Origin: Pseudomonas azadiae
GTDB lineage: Bacteria; Pseudomonadota; Gammaproteobacteria; Pseudomonadales; Pseudomonadaceae
Length of the DNA stretch: 64,000 bases
Assembly: GCF_019145355.1 (NCBI RefSeq)
Contig: NZ_JAHSTY010000001.1
Span: 868,001 to 932,000, forward strand
Direction of reading: 5' to 3'
The notes below the pieces were generated by a model. It searched no databases. It had not been told where the DNA came from and saw nothing but the letters and a program-made list of their open reading frames with translations. The translations under genes and the position numbers were made by a program. Each line of letters begins with the position of its first letter. Position 1 is the first letter of the stretch. This document shows, one piece after another, positions 8,144-15,661 of the stretch.

Positions 8144-9175
8144 ATGACAAAACCATCGAATCAGCAGGTCGTGCTGGCGGCACGTCCAAATGGGGATTTG
8201 CAGCCCTCCGACTTTCGCCTTGAGGAAGTAGCAGTACCGATACCTGGCGAGCGCGAAGTGCTGCTGGAAACCATTTACCTTTCAATCGACCCTTACATGC
8301 GCTGGTGGATGAGGGCTGAAATATCCTATAACGATCCTATCGAAATCGATCAGGTCATCGTCGGCGCGACGGTGTCCCGCGTGAGGGAGTCCCGCCACCC
8401 TGATTGGCAAGTCGGTGCTTGGGCATTGGCTTTTTCCGGGTGGAAACGCTTCGCCCTTTCAGACGGCAGCGACCTGCGTCGGCTTGATCCAGAATTGGCA
8501 CCGCCTTCCACTGCACTGGGCGTACTTGGAATGACCGGTTTCACGGCCTATGCGGGCTTGCGCAACATTGGCAAGCCCAAGCCCGGCGAAACCGTAGTGG
8601 TTGCGGCTGCGAGCGGTGCGGTCGGCTCTATGGTCGGACAAATCGCCCGTCTGCGTGGTGCTCGAGCGGTAGGCATCACAACCGGCGCGCAGAAACTCGC
8701 CTACGTGAAGGACGACCTGCAGTTCGACGCAGTGGCCGATTACAACGCGCCAGACTTTGCCGAACAACTGGCCAAAGCCTGCCCGGACGGGATTGATGTT
8801 TATTTTGAAAGTGTGGGCGGAAAAATCTGGGATGCCGTGCTGCCGCTGTTGAATACTTATGCTCGCGTGCCTGTCTGTGGGGTTATTTCTCAATACGAGA
8901 AACCGTCCGGTTCACAGGAAAACACTGATCGTCTGTCCAACACGATGGCGCAGATTATGGGCAAGAGCCTGACCCTGCGCGGTTTCATCCAGACGGAATA
9001 TGCTGAAGCGCAACTCGCTGACTTTCTTGAGGAGGCGAGCCAGTGGATGGTCGACGGCAAATTGGGGTATCGCGAGCAGATTACCCGTGGGTTGCATACC
9101 GCGCCGCTAGCCTTGATCGACCAACTCAAGGGACGTAATTTTGGCAAGACGATTGTCCAGGTGAGCGAGGTGTAA
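8144..9175 (+). CDS. NADP-dependent oxidoreductase, zinc-free MDR family
   Basis: A 343-residue medium-chain reductase of the leukotriene B4 dehydrogenase / CurA-like group. These enzymes reduce the C=C bond of alpha,beta-unsaturated ketones or aldehydes with NADPH in the cytoplasm. The substrate-binding N-terminus has YLSIDPYMRWWM. The cofactor domain has VLGMTGFTAYAGLRNIGKPKPGETVVVAAASGAVGSMVGQIARLRGARAVGI, with the AAxGxVGxxxGQ dinucleotide motif near residue 160. No zinc-ligand cysteines are seen. An AGAGAG stands shortly before ATG 8144. It is divergent from the TetR gene that probably controls it, which suggests induction by a reactive carbonyl compound. Confidence 0.9.
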   Translation: MTKPSNQQVVLAARPNGDLQPSDFRLEEVAVPIPGEREVLLETIYLSIDPYMRWWMRAEISYNDPIEIDQVIVGATVSRVRESRHPDWQVGAWALAFSGWKRFALSDGSDLRRLDPELAPPSTALGVLGMTGFTAYAGLRNIGKPKPGETVVVAAASGAVGSMVGQIARLRGARAVGITTGAQKLAYVKDDLQFDAVADYNAPDFAEQLAKACPDGIDVYFESVGGKIWDAVLPLLNTYARVPVCGVISQYEKPSGSQENTDRLSNTMAQIMGKSLTLRGFIQTEYAEAQLADFLEEASQWMVDGKLGYREQITRGLHTAPLALIDQLKGRNFGKTIVQVSEV

Positions 9176-9279
9176 CCCCGTGTCGACCGACACATAGCTA
9201 TTCACCTGAAACAAAGGGGGGCGGGATTGGGGTCATGCTGACCACGGCAATTGTCCCAACCCCTGCCAAGGTGGGCACT

Positions 9280-10092
9280 CTACGGTCTCGGTATTGCGGG
9301 CACATCCATATTGATCTTGCGCCAGAAGGCTTCAGCGAAGCTGTAAACCGAGAACGCAATCAGCCCTAATGCCATCACCATCAAAATCAACCAACCGGCT
9401 GGTAGATTTTGGAGCGCGTCCAGTGCTTCCTTCATACCAGGTGGATCCATGGCTTGATAAGTGGAACCGCTGATTGCCAGCAGCACCGCAATCTCTAGAA
9501 ACACGACCCCACGGGCAACTAGGCCGAATCGAGACACAGGACGGACATACTGCATGACGTCTTCATCGGCCTCAAAATATTTTTCGAACGACGCCTTTCC
9601 TCCCTTGATGATGTGAGCAATACCTACGCCAAGCGGAACGAGTGCGATCAGGTACACCATCAAATTTGAATGATCCCAAGACAAAACATGCGCCAGCCAG
9701 TCTTTGGCCTGCCCGCTGGATTTACCCGAACTTCCAATCCCGCTAATGAGCAGGCTCAATGCAAAAAGCGCTAAAGCGCCGTTGACCATACCTCCCGCCA
9801 ACAGACCTGTGCGAATCACCAGGCCTTTGAGTTCTTTGCCGTGATGATCGACATCACGCGTAGCTTGCAGGACGCGCCAAGCCGAAAATGCGAGCAGACC
9901 CGCCACCACAAGCCCAACTAAAAAATAGCCAAATGGTTGGTTTAGCAGTGCTTCCAGGCTCTTGTGGCTGTCTTTCGGTTTTGTCGAATCATGTGCTGCC
10001 AGCAGTGCGAAGATACCGATGATCAGATAAAGCACTCCCCGAGCGGCGTAGCCTCCCCGAGCAAGTACCACTAGGCTATTTTGCGCGGACAT
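9280..10092 (-). CDS. DUF1206 membrane protein
   Basis: A 270-residue inner-membrane protein made of three copies of a two-helix unit. Each copy starts near an ARGG/ARG motif: LARGGYAARGVLYLIIGIFAL (residues 10-30), LKGLVIRTGLLAGGMVNGALALFAL (about 90-115) and SRFGLVARGVVFLEIAVLLA (about 185-205). This gives six predicted membrane helices. DUF1206 proteins have no established function. A GGGA is about 9 bases before ATG 10092. It stands alone, transcribed leftward, with about 300 non-coding bases upstream. Confidence 0.88.
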   Translation of the reverse strand: MSAQNSLVVLARGGYAARGVLYLIIGIFALLAAHDSTKPKDSHKSLEALLNQPFGYFLVGLVVAGLLAFSAWRVLQATRDVDHHGKELKGLVIRTGLLAGGMVNGALALFALSLLISGIGSSGKSSGQAKDWLAHVLSWDHSNLMVYLIALVPLGVGIAHIIKGGKASFEKYFEADEDVMQYVRPVSRFGLVARGVVFLEIAVLLAISGSTYQAMDPPGMKEALDALQNLPAGWLILMVMALGLIAFSVYSFAEAFWRKINMDVPAIPRP

Positions 10093-10397
10093 TCGATGTA
10101 TTCCCGAGTTCTGATAAAGGAGCAGACCCCTCTCGCTGGGTTGGGTTCTATTTTCAAGTCGAAGACTGTGATTTGTGATCCAAAACGCCTACGGCAGTCG
10201 AATCTGCCTTGCCCTGGCAGCGAGACGATTAGAATGGCGGTCTGCCTCCTATTTTCGCTCCCAGGGCAACCTGGGTATCAGCAGGCGCTACTCTCAAAGA
10301 GGATCAACTGTAAGGTATTTACCACCCTGATGCTCGATGCTCCCGGTCCGACGTCACTGATGGCAGGGCGATGCGCCCTCCCATGCTGCGTTGCCCA
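10093..10397. other. 305-base non-coding stretch with an imperfect long hairpin
   Basis: No convincing gene was found. The notable element is an inverted repeat: TTGCCCTGGCAGCGA (10209-10223) pairs with TCGCTCCCAGGGCAA (10255-10269) with one mismatch over 15 bases, around a 31-base loop. A nested CCCAGG-GCAA-CCTGGG hairpin lies in the second arm (10260-10275). No T-run follows. It could be a small RNA, a regulatory leader for the DUF1206 gene, or a repeat remnant. I see nothing else. Confidence 0.4.
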
Positions 10398-11129
10398 CTA
10401 TCGAAGCGAAAGATCAATCAACTCAACTTGGTACCCGTACCGGGCAGCAATCCGCTTAATAAACACTGCGCCAATCGAAAGTCCAAATATCAAAGCCGCA
10501 GTGCAAAGCAGCACAGTATCCCCAATATTGCTAAGCCCAGGGCCGGCACGAAGGGTTCTTTCTATCCAAGGAAAACCTCCGAATTTTTCCGAGAATACGT
10601 AAGCCGTTGCGAGCAAGCCCAGTGCCGCCGTCTTATCCCCAAAAAACCACGTCACACGCGCCTCAATGCGCTTGATCTTCAGCTCAAGCCACATTTTAGC
10701 TTCGGTGAGCGCATCGATGCCGTGCCGCCGCAAACGGTTTGCAATGCTTTGCTCATGAATGATGTCGCCCCGCAGGTTTTCGTATGTCACCTTCTCCCAT
10801 CGGAAGAGCACCCACGCTGAAGCAAAAATCGGAGCCACGAACGACAGCAGCGCTAGTGACATAGACAACGCTATCGCCACCAGAGCAGCAAACTGGACCC
10901 CATCCGACAACGCTTTGGTTGAATCCATGAAATAGCCCAGCAACGCCGGCGGAGCCAAGAACGCCGCTGCTAAAATCAGGCTCCACTTGGAAAGCAACTC
11001 TGCTTTTTTCTCTGCGCCCGTACGCCGCTCTGATGCTCTTCGAGGCTTACAGGTGCTGAGCTCTTTTAAAACGGCGAGCGTCTTTACCAATTTCGCTGAA
11101 GGCTTATCTTCAGCTTCCTTATTTTTCAT
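10398..11129 (-). CDS. Hypothetical membrane protein next to tRNA-Asn
   Basis: 243 residues from ATG 11129 (MKNKEAEDKPSAKLVKTL). An AGGAA stands about 9 bases upstream. Starts further upstream would run into the tRNA terminator and are unlikely. There are four probable membrane helices in two pairs: WSLILAAAFLAPPALLGYF with VQFAALVAIALSMSLALLSFVAPIF, and TAALGLLATAYVF with TVLLCTAALIFGLSIGAVFI. A charged segment of about 60 residues separates the pairs (KVTYENLRGDIIHEQSIANRL...). I do not recognise the family. The base composition is visibly more AT-rich than in the neighbouring housekeeping genes, and it lies directly downstream of a tRNA gene, a usual site for acquired DNA. Confidence 0.75.
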   Translation of the reverse strand: MKNKEAEDKPSAKLVKTLAVLKELSTCKPRRASERRTGAEKKAELLSKWSLILAAAFLAPPALLGYFMDSTKALSDGVQFAALVAIALSMSLALLSFVAPIFASAWVLFRWEKVTYENLRGDIIHEQSIANRLRRHGIDALTEAKMWLELKIKRIEARVTWFFGDKTAALGLLATAYVFSEKFGGFPWIERTLRAGPGLSNIGDTVLLCTAALIFGLSIGAVFIKRIAARYGYQVELIDLSLR

Positions 11130-11186
11130 TATGGAATTCCTGTAGATGAGGCTGTGCGCTTTGATCACCCCAGAAAAATCCAAGGC

Positions 11187-11215
11187 AAAAAAAAGCCTGC
11201 ATCTCTGCAGGCTTT
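11187..11215 (-). terminator. Intrinsic terminator of tRNA-Asn
   Basis: A ten-base-pair stem (11192-11201 with 11206-11215, core AGCCTGCA/TGCAGGCT) closes a 4-base loop. In the leftward direction it runs into eight T (A-run 11187-11194 on the given strand). It lies a few bases past the tRNA 3' end. Confidence 0.9.
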
Positions 11216-11222
11216 CTCTATC

Positions 11223-11298
<76 letters not shown>

Positions 11299-11358
11299 AT
11301 GCGCCGTATGTTACTGATTGAAAAGGAGAAGTCAAGCCTTCTCTGGCCCTGGCCGCGA

Positions 11359-12255
11359 CTAAACCGCAGGGTCGGTTGAAACCGCGTGCTCCTTGGCCAG
11401 CTCCAGCCAGGCCAAGGCCGCCGGCGGCAGGTGGGCACTGGCGCGCCAGGCAAGGGCGATGTGCCAGTCGGTGTGGGGTTCGTCCAAGGTGATCAGCGCG
11501 ATGCCAGCGTGTTGATGCTTGTGCGCCAGCATGCGCGGCAGGAATGCCACGCCCAGGCCGGCGGCGACTAGGTCGACGATAAAGTCGATCTGCCCGCTGC
11601 GCGCGGTGACTCTGGGCGTGACGCCTTTGCGCTCGCAGGCGGCGAGGATCTTGGCGTTCAGGGCGAAGCCGGCTTCAAACAGAATGAAGGCTGAATCCGC
11701 CAGGTCGGTGAAGTCGATGCGGCCGCGCCCGGCCAGGGGATGATCGATGGGCAGCACGGCCATCAGCGGTTCATTGCGCACGGGTTGGTAGTCGAAGTCT
11801 TCGTCTATCGGCAGCAGGAGCGCCGCCAGGTCGACCTCCCCCGCTTCCAGGCACTCGCGCAGTTTTTTGCTGCCGTATTCGGTGAGCTCGATGTCGATGT
11901 CGGGGTAGCGACTGCGATAGGTCGCGAACATCGTCGCAAACAGCACGCCGCAGCCCACCGGCGGCAGGCCGATGCGCAGCACGCCGCGCTTGAGACCGCG
12001 CAAGTCGTTGATCTCGGCTACCAGGTCGTTATGTTCGGCGAGCAACACCAGGGCGCGACGGTAGGCGATCTCGCCGGCGGCGGTGAGTTCGTTGCGGTGG
12101 CCAAGGCGATTGAGCAACGGCGTGCCCAGTTCGTCTTCGAGGGTCTTGACCGCCTTGCTCACCGTGGACTGAGTCAGGGCGACCACCTCGGCGGCCTGGG
12201 AGAAGCCGCCCTGGCGCACCACTTCGACAAAAGCGCGTAAAGTTCTCAGGTTCAT
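11359..12255 (-). CDS. LysR-family regulator, probable control of lldD
   Basis: A 298-residue LysR-type regulator. The winged helix-turn-helix fills residues 1-60 (MNLRTLRAFVEVVRQGGFSQAAEVVALTQSTVSKAVKTLEDELG), and a periplasmic-binding-like effector domain follows (about 90-295). It is divergent from the lactate dehydrogenase gene, with 100 bases between the starts that hold a 7-5-7 inverted repeat. Lactate operons in enterics are usually controlled by GntR-type LldR, so this LysR pairing is different. The effector could be lactate or another 2-hydroxy acid. The frame, length and start are unambiguous. Confidence 0.92.
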   Translation of the reverse strand: MNLRTLRAFVEVVRQGGFSQAAEVVALTQSTVSKAVKTLEDELGTPLLNRLGHRNELTAAGEIAYRRALVLLAEHNDLVAEINDLRGLKRGVLRIGLPPVGCGVLFATMFATYRSRYPDIDIELTEYGSKKLRECLEAGEVDLAALLLPIDEDFDYQPVRNEPLMAVLPIDHPLAGRGRIDFTDLADSAFILFEAGFALNAKILAACERKGVTPRVTARSGQIDFIVDLVAAGLGVAFLPRMLAHKHQHAGIALITLDEPHTDWHIALAWRASAHLPPAALAWLELAKEHAVSTDPAV

Positions 12256-12284
12256 CAGTATTCCTTTGACGACTAGCTTGCAGC

Positions 12285-12303
12285 GATAAAAGTTGTTTTT
12301 ATC
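12285..12303. promoter_or_regulatory. Candidate LysR operator
   Basis: GATAAAA-GTTGT-TTTTATC is a perfect 7-5-7 inverted repeat placed between the divergent LysR gene (start 12255) and lldD (start 12356). Its inner ATAAAA...TTTTAT spacing matches the interrupted palindromes that LysR proteins bind. Binding is inferred. Confidence 0.6.
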
Positions 12304-12355
12304 ATGCCATGTTTTTACCTATGCTGATCCGCCTTGCCTTGTGGAGACCTTTTTC

Positions 12356-13486
12356 ATGATCATCTCGTCCGCCTCCGACTACCGCGCAGCAGCCAAGCGC
12401 AAGCTGCCGCGCTTTCTGTTCGACTACATCGATGGCGGGGCCTACGCCGAACACACGCTGCGTGCGAACAGTTCGGACCTGGCCGAGATCAGTCTGCGCC
12501 AGCGCGTCCTGCGCAATGTGGACAGCCTGAGCCTCAAGACGACGGTGTTCGGCCAGGCGCTGGACATGCCGGTGATCCTCAGCCCGGTGGGCCTGACCGG
12601 CATGTATGCGCGGCGCGGCGAAGTGCAGGCGGCGAAAGCGGCCGCGAACAAAGGCATCCCGTTCTGCTTGTCGACGGTGTCGGTGTGCCCAATCGAGGAA
12701 GTGGCTTCACAAAGCCCGCAAGCCATCTGGTTCCAGCTCTACGTGCTCAAAGACCGCGGCTTCATGCGCAACGCGCTGGAGCGAGCCCAGGCGGCGGGCG
12801 TGACAACGCTGGTATTTACGGTGGATATGCCCACGCCCGGCGCGCGCTACCGCGATGCTCACTCGGGCATGTCCGGCCCGTTCGCGGCACAGCGGCGCAT
12901 TTTGCAGGCCGTCACCAAGCCACAATGGGCGTTCGATGTTGGGTTGATGGGTCGTCCGCACGACCTCGGCAATATTTCCAGATACCTCGGCAAACCCACC
13001 CACCTGGAAGACTACATCGGCTGGCTGGCCAACAACTTCGACCCGTCGATCAGTTGGAAAGACCTGGAGTGGATTCGCGAATTCTGGAAAGGCCCGATGA
13101 TCATCAAAGGCATCCTCGACCCTCAGGACGCCAAGGATGCGGTGAGTTTCGGCGCCGACGGCATCGTGGTTTCCAACCACGGTGGCCGCCAGTTGGACGG
13201 CGTGCTGTCCACCGCCAGGGCGCTGCCACCGATTGCCGACGCGGTGGGCGATGACCTCACGGTGCTGGTGGACTCCGGCATCCGCTCCGGACTGGACGTG
13301 GTACGCATGCTCGCCCTGGGCGCCAAGGCGTGCCTGCTGGGCCGCGCCACCGCCTACGCACTGGCCGCCGATGGCCAGCACGGCGTGGAAAACTTGCTGG
13401 ACATCTTTGCCAAGGAAATGCGCGTGGCCATGACCCTGACCGGCGTCACCTCCATCGCACAGATCGACCGCTCCACCCTGGTCTGA
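12356..13486 (+). CDS. lldD: L-lactate dehydrogenase (quinone-linked, FMN)
   Basis: A 376-residue FMN-dependent 2-hydroxy-acid oxidase family member that oxidises L-lactate to pyruvate at the inner membrane and passes electrons to quinone. The TIM-barrel signature motifs are [17 protein letters not shown], the [18 protein letters not shown] region, the catalytic segment [10 protein letters not shown] at about residue 273 (His base, Arg for the carboxylate), and [18 protein letters not shown] for FMN phosphate. I chose ATG at 12356, with GGAG nine bases before it. Neither a permease (lldP) nor the usual lldR is adjacent. Related hydroxy acids such as mandelate cannot be excluded as substrates. 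Confidence 0.93.
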   Translation: MIISSASDYRAAAKRKLPRFLFDYIDGGAYAEHTLRANSSDLAEISLRQRVLRNVDSLSLKTTVFGQALDMPVILSPVGLTGMYARRGEVQAAKAAANKGIPFCLSTVSVCPIEEVASQSPQAIWFQLYVLKDRGFMRNALERAQAAGVTTLVFTVDMPTPGARYRDAHSGMSGPFAAQRRILQAVTKPQWAFDVGLMGRPHDLGNISRYLGKPTHLEDYIGWLANNFDPSISWKDLEWIREFWKGPMIIKGILDPQDAKDAVSFGADGIVVSNHGGRQLDGVLSTARALPPIADAVGDDLTVLVDSGIRSGLDVVRMLALGAKACLLGRATAYALAADGQHGVENLLDIFAKEMRVAMTLTGVTSIAQIDRSTLV

Positions 13487-13507
13487 CGCCACTCCATTCT
13501 GTGGCGT
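13486..13507 (+). terminator. Hairpin after lldD
   Basis: ACGCCAC-TCCATTCT-GTGGCGT forms a 7-bp stem with an 8-base loop, beginning at the last base of the lldD stop codon. No T-run follows, so it may be an RNA-stabilising hairpin rather than a strong intrinsic terminator. Confidence 0.4.
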
Positions 13508-13865
13508 GAATCCCGGCGTTGTTTATTCGCGAGACAATTAAATCCGCGAAAAACCCCAGCGCCGGTCCTTACTTGCCAAATAACTGGCGTCATAGTTCGG
13601 TGAACGTTTTCGCCCGATAAAAACAGTTGATTGATTTATAAGGTTTTTATTTATTTAAAACATTTGGCATGAATATCGCTCTAACCCTTTTCAAGCAGGT
13701 CAAGCGATGACAAGACGTGCGGCGGTGCCCAGGGGTGATAACCCTTTGCAAAGCGGTCTAGACTGTAACCAATGTTTTACGGAACTGACGGAACAGTAAG
13801 ACGCTTGGCACTCGCCACTCTCATCGAGCCTGTAAGACAGCTAAGTGCTTAGAGGCCGATCGCTT
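13508..13865 (+). promoter_or_regulatory. Long leader with a sigma-54 promoter ahead of a diguanylate cyclase
   Basis: At 13664-13680 the sequence TTTGGCATGAATATCGCT has GG (13666-13667) and GC (13678-13679) exactly ten bases apart, matching the -24/-12 sigma-54 consensus. The expected start near 13691 would leave a leader of about 175 bases before the GGDEF gene at 13866. A CTAGACT box at 13758-13764 resembles a stationary-phase sigma-S -10 element and could be a second promoter. ACGGAAC occurs twice in tandem shortly after it. No intrinsic terminator is visible, so a separate small RNA is not supported. The rest of the stretch is AT-rich with no gene seen. Confidence 0.6.
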
Positions 13866-14792
13866 ATGAAAACACCTACCCAGACCAACGCAATTGACTT
13901 TGACAGTGCCAAATTGCAACGCCTGGGATTTGGTCAGCCATCCCTTCTGCCGCGCCGACCCACGACGGTCACTCAATTGCGCCAGCAACTGGGCCTGCAG
14001 CTGCAAACCAGCCTGGAGCCGGAGCGCATCCTCGCGGTGTTCTTTCGTGAGATCCAACGCCTGGTGCCCCTGGACGCCCTGCAATACCGCCACCAGGCCA
14101 GCGACCTGCGCCTGGAATTGGGCCACCGCGGTCATCACTCGATGAGCTACAGCCTGAGCCATGAAGGCGAGCACCTGGGCGAGTTGATCTTTCGTCGCAA
14201 CCAGCGCCTGTCGGAAGAAGAACTCGGCCAGCTCGAATCCCTGCTGGCCACCCTGCTCTACCCGATGCGCAACGCCTTGCTCTACCGCGCCGCCACCCGC
14301 AGTGCCCTGCGTGACCCGTTGACCCAGACCGGCAACCGCATTGCCATGGACCAGACCCTGCAACGGGAAATCGACATGGCGCGCCGGCACCTGAACCCGC
14401 TGTCCTTGCTGATGCTGGACATCGACCACTTCAAGACCATCAACGACACCCACGGCCACGCCGCCGGCGACAGCGTACTGCGCGCCGTTGCCGCAGCGAT
14501 CAAGGGCCAGTTGCGCAACGTGGACATGGTGTTTCGGTTTGGCGGGGAAGAGTTTCTGGTCTTGCTGTCCAACACCGGCCGGGACGCGGCGGCGATGATC
14601 GGTGAACGCCTGCGCCAGGCGACACAGGCCCAGGATTATTGGGCAGATGGAACGCGGGTCGAATTGACGGTGAGCCTGGGCTGTTCGACCCTGCTGGCCG
14701 CTGAGTCCGCCGAAAGCCTGCTGCGCCGCGCCGACAGCGCCTTGTACGTGGCCAAGCGCGCAGGCCGCAACCGCTTGGCGATGGCGGGGTAG
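13866..14792 (+). CDS. Diguanylate cyclase (GGDEF domain)
   Basis: 308 residues from ATG 13866, with an AGAGG about 10 bases before it. Makes cyclic di-GMP from two GTP in the cytoplasm. The N-terminal half (about residues 35-140, LGLQLQTSLEPERILAVFFREIQRLVPLDALQYRH...) looks like a GAF-type sensor without membrane segments. The C-terminal GGDEF domain (about 140-305) has DPLTQTGNR, DIDHFKTINDTHGHAAGD and the active site RFGGEEFLVLL. RNVD, placed just before it, is an RxxD feedback-inhibition site. The active-site residues are intact, so it should be active. An upstream sigma-54-like promoter suggests nitrogen-, flagellum- or stress-linked expression. Confidence 0.93.
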   Translation: MKTPTQTNAIDFDSAKLQRLGFGQPSLLPRRPTTVTQLRQQLGLQLQTSLEPERILAVFFREIQRLVPLDALQYRHQASDLRLELGHRGHHSMSYSLSHEGEHLGELIFRRNQRLSEEELGQLESLLATLLYPMRNALLYRAATRSALRDPLTQTGNRIAMDQTLQREIDMARRHLNPLSLLMLDIDHFKTINDTHGHAAGDSVLRAVAAAIKGQLRNVDMVFRFGGEEFLVLLSNTGRDAAAMIGERLRQATQAQDYWADGTRVELTVSLGCSTLLAAESAESLLRRADSALYVAKRAGRNRLAMAG

Positions 14793-14814
14793 AAACCCCC
14801 GCCATCGCCTCGCG

Positions 14815-15615
14815 TCACGCTTCGCTGGCGACCCGCGCCTGGCGCTCACGCACCACCACCGGCGCCTTGTCTTTCTCCAGGCGCATGCAGCTTTCCAGGA
14901 ACAGGTACATGTAGTCGTAGCTCTTGCACACGGCTTGGCGCAGTTCTACCTGCAATGCCTGGGTCGGGTTCATCCCCGCCAGGGTGCAGATGATTTCCAG
15001 CGCTTCCCATGGGTGGGCGTCATCGTATTGGGCATGCATCTTCAGCCACTTCATTGCACGCTTGCGTTCTTCCTCTGGGAAAGCCTGCGCGTAGACGCCG
15101 GTGGAACACACCACGGCGGACCATTCACCCGTGGCCCCTTCGATTGCATAGTTGGTCGCGGCAATGGCCACGATCAGCGAATCGGCGGAGCTTGTGTGCC
15201 AGCACCAATGGCTCAGTGCGTGCAGTTCCGGCGGCACGTCCTGGGCCTGCAACTCTTCCAGGCTCACACCGTGGGCACGGGCCCAATGCACCCAATAGTC
15301 GGCGTGGTTGAGTTCCACGCGGATATTGCGCATCAGCCAGCGGCGCGCCATGTCTTCACCGGGATGGCGGGCGAATTTGGTCTTGGTGAGGTTCTGTGCC
15401 ATGTACAAGGCAAACTGTTCCACCACAGGCCAGCCGCCGATCAGGTAGTGGCGCATGGTCTTGGCGCTGAGCGTGTTATCACGCATGTGCTGGTAGAGTT
15501 CGTGTTCAACAACGCGACGCTTGCTCTCGCTACAGTCCAGGATCAATTGCTGAGCCCAGGCGGGGTAACTCGAGGCTTCCATAAGCGGGCCGGTTCTGTT
15601 GAATGTGTCGATCAC
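14815..15615 (-). CDS. TenA/PqqC-like (heme-oxygenase fold) protein
   Basis: A 266-residue all-helical protein of the TenA/heme-oxygenase-like superfamily, which includes thiaminases, PqqC and iron-dependent oxidases. Candidate metal or active-site positions are the VVEHELYQHM, NIRVELNHADYWVHW and YDDAHPWEALE segments, rich in Glu, His and Asp. This suggests a diiron-oxidase type rather than a thiaminase, but I cannot confirm it. The start is GTG at 15615, supported by AAAAAGGAG eight bases before it. It lies between two c-di-GMP genes and is co-directional with the larger one upstream (46 bases away), so it could share its transcript. The substrate is unknown. Confidence 0.75.
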   Translation of the reverse strand: MIDTFNRTGPLMEASSYPAWAQQLILDCSESKRRVVEHELYQHMRDNTLSAKTMRHYLIGGWPVVEQFALYMAQNLTKTKFARHPGEDMARRWLMRNIRVELNHADYWVHWARAHGVSLEELQAQDVPPELHALSHWCWHTSSADSLIVAIAATNYAIEGATGEWSAVVCSTGVYAQAFPEEERKRAMKWLKMHAQYDDAHPWEALEIICTLAGMNPTQALQVELRQAVCKSYDYMYLFLESCMRLEKDKAPVVVRERQARVASEA

Positions 15616-15661
15616 TGTTAAGGCTCCTTTTTAAGTGTGATTGTACAGACCAGCAAATGTT

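Noticed and set aside
10081..10602. Open frame on the plus strand across the non-coding stretch and the membrane gene
   Set aside because: It has no ribosome site or domain, and its second half is antisense to a gene with clear membrane helices.
13785..13825. Second sigma-54-like site (TTGGCACTCGCC)
   Set aside because: The GC dinucleotide is missing at the required ten-base distance after GG.
13508..13865. Small RNA of the CrcZ or Rsm type in the leader
   Set aside because: There is no intrinsic terminator, no repeated A-rich Hfq/Crc motif and no clear GGA hairpins; only the promoter is supported.
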